Positions 62,299 through 64,000 of a stretch of DNA of 64,000 nt are shown piece after piece. The notes under the pieces are model-generated. The model ran no database searches. It had not been told where the DNA came from and worked only from the letters and a program-made list of their open reading frames with translations. Position numbers and translations under genes: made by a program. Each line of letters begins with the position of its first letter. Position 1 is the first letter of the stretch. Source of the DNA: an uncultured Bacilli bacterium. Its GTDB lineage: Bacteria; Bacillota_I; Bacilli_A; RF39; UBA660. The DNA is taken from assembly GCA_934096035.1 (NCBI GenBank), contig CAKOKX010000001.1, positions 888,862 to 952,861 on the forward strand. Direction: 5' to 3'.

Positions 62299-62864
62299 TA
62301 TTTTTCAGCTCCTAATAACATTAATGCCTTAAACTCACTAGATAAAAGATTACTTATCTCTTCATCTGTTAAATTTACTGCACCACTTGCAATTAATGTT
62401 GCTATTCCATGTGTAAACAACCACATCTTTACATGAAACGACTTTAAATCCTTACCTACCAAACTAGTACTCATGTTTATGTATTTTTCTACCTCATTAA
62501 AATTACCATCAGCTACATCAATAAATTCGTTTATTGAAAGATTAGTTTTACTCATAAATAATACTTTAAAAATATTTTTTTCTTCTTTAGCAAACTTTAT
62601 ATAATTTATCCCTGTTTGCTTATATTTAGGCATTTCATCATTCATATTATTAGTTAAGAAATCATAAAAGAACTTAATCATTACTTTATTTAATTCATTC
62701 ATTAGATCTTCACTATTTTTAAATTGATAATATATTGGTCTTATTGAACAATTTAATTTTTTAGCAATTTCTCTATTACTAACAGCATCAATTCCCTTTT
62801 CTCTAACTATTTCTAAAGCTGTATTTAAAATACTATCTTTACTTATACTTATATTCTTTGGCAA
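62298..62864 (-). CDS. TetR/AcrR family transcriptional regulator
   Basis: 188 residues: N-terminal HTH ILNTALEIVREKGIDAVSNREIAKKL (read in parts) with recognition helix CSIRPIYYQFKNSEDLM; the C-terminal domain is ligand-binding. It lies upstream of the ABC operon and probably represses it through the palindrome at 62883. Confidence 0.92.
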   Translation of the reverse strand: MPKNISISKDSILNTALEIVREKGIDAVSNREIAKKLNCSIRPIYYQFKNSEDLMNELNKVMIKFFYDFLTNNMNDEMPKYKQTGINYIKFAKEEKNIFKVLFMSKTNLSINEFIDVADGNFNEVEKYINMSTSLVGKDLKSFHVKMWLFTHGIATLIASGAVNLTDEEISNLLSSEFKALMLLGAEK

Positions 62865-62882
62865 TTTATCACCTTCCTAATT

Positions 62883-62906
62883 ATATTGTATCACATGATA
62901 CAATAT
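62883..62906 (-). promoter_or_regulatory. TetR operator palindrome
   Basis: 11-bp perfect arms ATATTGTATCA and TGATACAATAT with 2-nt spacer, 19 nt upstream of the TetR start and overlapping the 3' end of the flavodoxin gene. Typical for autoregulation. Confidence 0.75.
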
Positions 62907-63331
62907 TGGTAAAGAAAAAAACTAAATGAATTTACATTATTATATTTATTTTTTAAACTATTAAAGCTACCCGCAACTGTTGAACCACCACTAGTTACAA
63001 AAACATAAACACTTTTTCCATCAAAATTATTTTCTTCCATGAATGTATCTATAATAGATGGTTCACGATACCACCACACAGGAAATCCCACAATAACCTT
63101 TTTATAATTTCCAAGATTATCTACTTTTTTAACAATACTAGGTCTAGAATTTACATCTTCCATTTCTACCGTTGATCTACTACTTTTATTAGTCCAATCT
63201 AAATCTTCACTTGTATATTTTTCTACAGGTTCAATTTCAAATAAATCTCCATCAACTGACTTTGCTATTTCTTCTGCAACTCTTTTTGTTGTTCCTGTCG
63301 CTGAAAAATAACACACTAAAACTTTTTCCAT
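62891..63331 (-). CDS. Flavodoxin with abnormal C-terminus
   Basis: About 146 residues: FMN-binding YFSATGTTKRVAEEIA at the start, GFPVWWYREPSIIDTF (a motif of the YwqN/flavodoxin-4-type family) and TSGGSTVAGSFNSLK near the end. After NNVNSFSFF the tail is hydrophobic (LYQYCIM), unlike the basic helix expected. The reading frame runs into the TetR operator, suggesting truncation or a frameshift of the last 10-15 residues. Confidence 0.8.
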   Translation of the reverse strand: MEKVLVCYFSATGTTKRVAEEIAKSVDGDLFEIEPVEKYTSEDLDWTNKSSRSTVEMEDVNSRPSIVKKVDNLGNYKKVIVGFPVWWYREPSIIDTFMEENNFDGKSVYVFVTSGGSTVAGSFNSLKNKYNNVNSFSFFLYQYCIM

Positions 63332-63370
63332 AAAATATCCATCTTTCATACTTTAATTATAATACTATTT

Positions 63371-63748
63371 TTAATTGAATGCAATTTCTGTATCAATATT
63401 ATCATCTACTATAGCAATTATCAAAAATATAATACCACTTATTAAAATTAAGAATGAACCAATAAATGAGGCATACCTAAGCACAATTTTTTTATTACTA
63501 TCCCCTGGTTTTAATTCCAATATATCATCATAAGAATCTTTAGTAAAATAATAATATATAAGTAATAATATACTAAAAATAAGTATCATTAACCATTGAT
63601 ATTCCTTTTTACTCTTTTCACTTTTAGTTAAAATATAATTCTTTTCCTTACTATTTGCATACCAACTCAAAACAATAATACCTATATATATTATCCATAT
63701 ATAATTTTCTATTTTAATATCTTTCAACCTACTTAAATCCTCATTCAT
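63371..63748 (-). CDS. Membrane protein of unknown function
   Basis: 125 residues, three membrane helices (about residues 15-32, 50-68 and 91-113) separated by charged loops. No family recognised. It begins about 28 nt left of the truncated tRNA-Met on the other strand. Confidence 0.5.
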   Translation of the reverse strand: MNEDLSRLKDIKIENYIWIIYIGIIVLSWYANSKEKNYILTKSEKSKKEYQWLMILIFSILLLIYYYFTKDSYDDILELKPGDSNKKIVLRYASFIGSFLILISGIIFLIIAIVDDNIDTEIAFN

Positions 63749-63775
63749 AATAAAGTATATTATTTTGGGCTTTCA

Positions 63776-63821
63776 GTTCATACCCGATATGTCGGGGGTT
63801 CGAGTCCCTCCCTCGCTACCA
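63776..63821 (+). pseudogene. 3' fragment of tRNA-Met (possible attachment-site remnant)
   Basis: About 46 nt: GTTCATACCCGATATG then TCGGGGGTTCGAGTCCC, CTCCCTCGCT and ACCA. This matches the anticodon loop (TTCATAC, anticodon CAT), variable loop, T arm and 3' acceptor strand of a Met tRNA. The 5' half (expected AGCGAGG acceptor strand and D arm) is absent, replaced by AT-rich sequence. A terminator follows at once. Confidence 0.8.
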
Positions 63822-63832
63822 ATATGAGTAAT

Positions 63833-63858
63833 AATAGATAGAAATATCTATTTTTTTT
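63833..63858 (+). terminator. Terminator after the tRNA-Met fragment
   Basis: Stem AATAGATA/TATCTATT with GAAA loop and T8. Confidence 0.85.
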
Positions 63859-63879
63859 ATACATTTTAATCTTATTTGA

Positions 63880-63925
63880 CATATCAATACCATTGTATTA
63901 CTATTTTTATCAATAATATGGTATA
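63880..63925 (+). promoter_or_regulatory. Promoter region for the gene at the right edge
   Basis: TTGACA, 17-nt spacer, TACTAT and, further on, TATAAT near 63920. An inverted repeat ATACCAT/ATGGTAT frames the second -10 element and could be an operator. Confidence 0.45.
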
Positions 63926-63965
63926 ATATTATTAACAAAGATAGTTTGTGGAAAGGATATGAAAA

Positions 63966-64000
63966 ATGAAAAGTAAAAAAATTGCTAAAATTGTGATTAT
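63966..64000 (+). CDS. Start of an unidentified gene cut by the window edge
   Basis: ATG at 63966 with GAAAGGA about 10 nt upstream and a promoter-like TATAAT near 63920. Only MKSKKIAKIVI is visible, basic then hydrophobic, consistent with an N-terminal signal or membrane segment. The gene continues off the right edge. Confidence 0.55.
   Translation, partial: MKSKKIAKIVI

Noticed and set aside
1..64000. CRISPR array or insertion sequence
   Set aside because: No regularly spaced repeats, cas genes, transposase with terminal repeats or integrase could be found.

Overview
The window is AT-rich DNA (roughly a quarter to 30 percent G+C by eye) from a spore-forming member of the Bacillota. Sporulation and germination genes are present: sigG, a ylmC/ymxH PRC-barrel gene, a sirA-like gene, a gerA-gerC-gerB operon and a cotD-like coat gene. 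Other Bacillus-type genes are dnaB/dnaI, dnaD, scpA/scpB, gpsB, recU and a type B RNase P RNA. TGA ends several overlapping genes (gerA at 37020, gerC at 38093), so this is the standard bacterial code. The very low G+C, compact gene layout and mosaic of Bacillus synteny suggest an uncultured gut-type Bacilli lineage; that placement is inference.

Layout. 1-7.5 kb: two M16-like peptidase genes (ymfH partial, ymfF), an HD phosphohydrolase, radical SAM protein, csaA, yneF, sirA, transketolase. 7.7-14.5 kb: tRNA-Arg, lexA with a tiny divergent membrane gene in the yneA position, rhomboid protease, rluD-lspA, ylmC-sigG, NUDIX, efp, rpmG. 14.6-20.2 kb: an Rpn-type nuclease and a complete diversity-generating retroelement (DGR). 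20.3-33.8 kb: PBP2-like protein, nfo, an SOS-type Y-family polymerase with YolD, dnaI-dnaB, dedA, LD-carboxypeptidase, pheT-pheS under a T-box. 33.9-34.2 kb: an unassigned structured RNA. 34.3-42 kb: rlmD, ger operon, cotD, tspO, pgsA, rodZ, rnpB, gpsB. 42.3-56.3 kb: recU-ponA, nth-dnaD-cca, class I aldolase, sortase B, dCMP deaminase, hisS with a His-rich leader peptide, tRNA-Leu, scpAB, methyltransferase, thioredoxin-like protein. 56.4-58.2 kb: a second DGR target gene. 58.3-64 kb: tag, an ABC-2 exporter operon with a TetR regulator, a flavodoxin with an odd tail, and the 3' half of a tRNA-Met followed by its terminator.

The most striking system is the DGR. A 98-nt template repeat (17923-18020) differs from the variable end of the adjacent target gene at 13 positions, 12 of them template adenines. 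The cassette has an Avd-like protein, a DGR-type reverse transcriptase (IGN-x-TSQ and YMDD motifs), a MutS-like accessory protein and a further small ORF. Target 1 and a second target about 38 kb away are paralogues with a TasA/camelysin-like export signal and a C-type-lectin-like variable C-terminus. Both variable regions are followed by G+C-rich hairpins. The second carries an in-frame 12-nt insertion and extra non-adenine changes, so it was probably diversified from another template. Other notable items are a probable ribosome-mediated histidine attenuator before hisS, a hairpin masking the sigG ribosome binding site, an unidentified ~240-nt RNA and a truncated tRNA-Met that may mark an old integration site.
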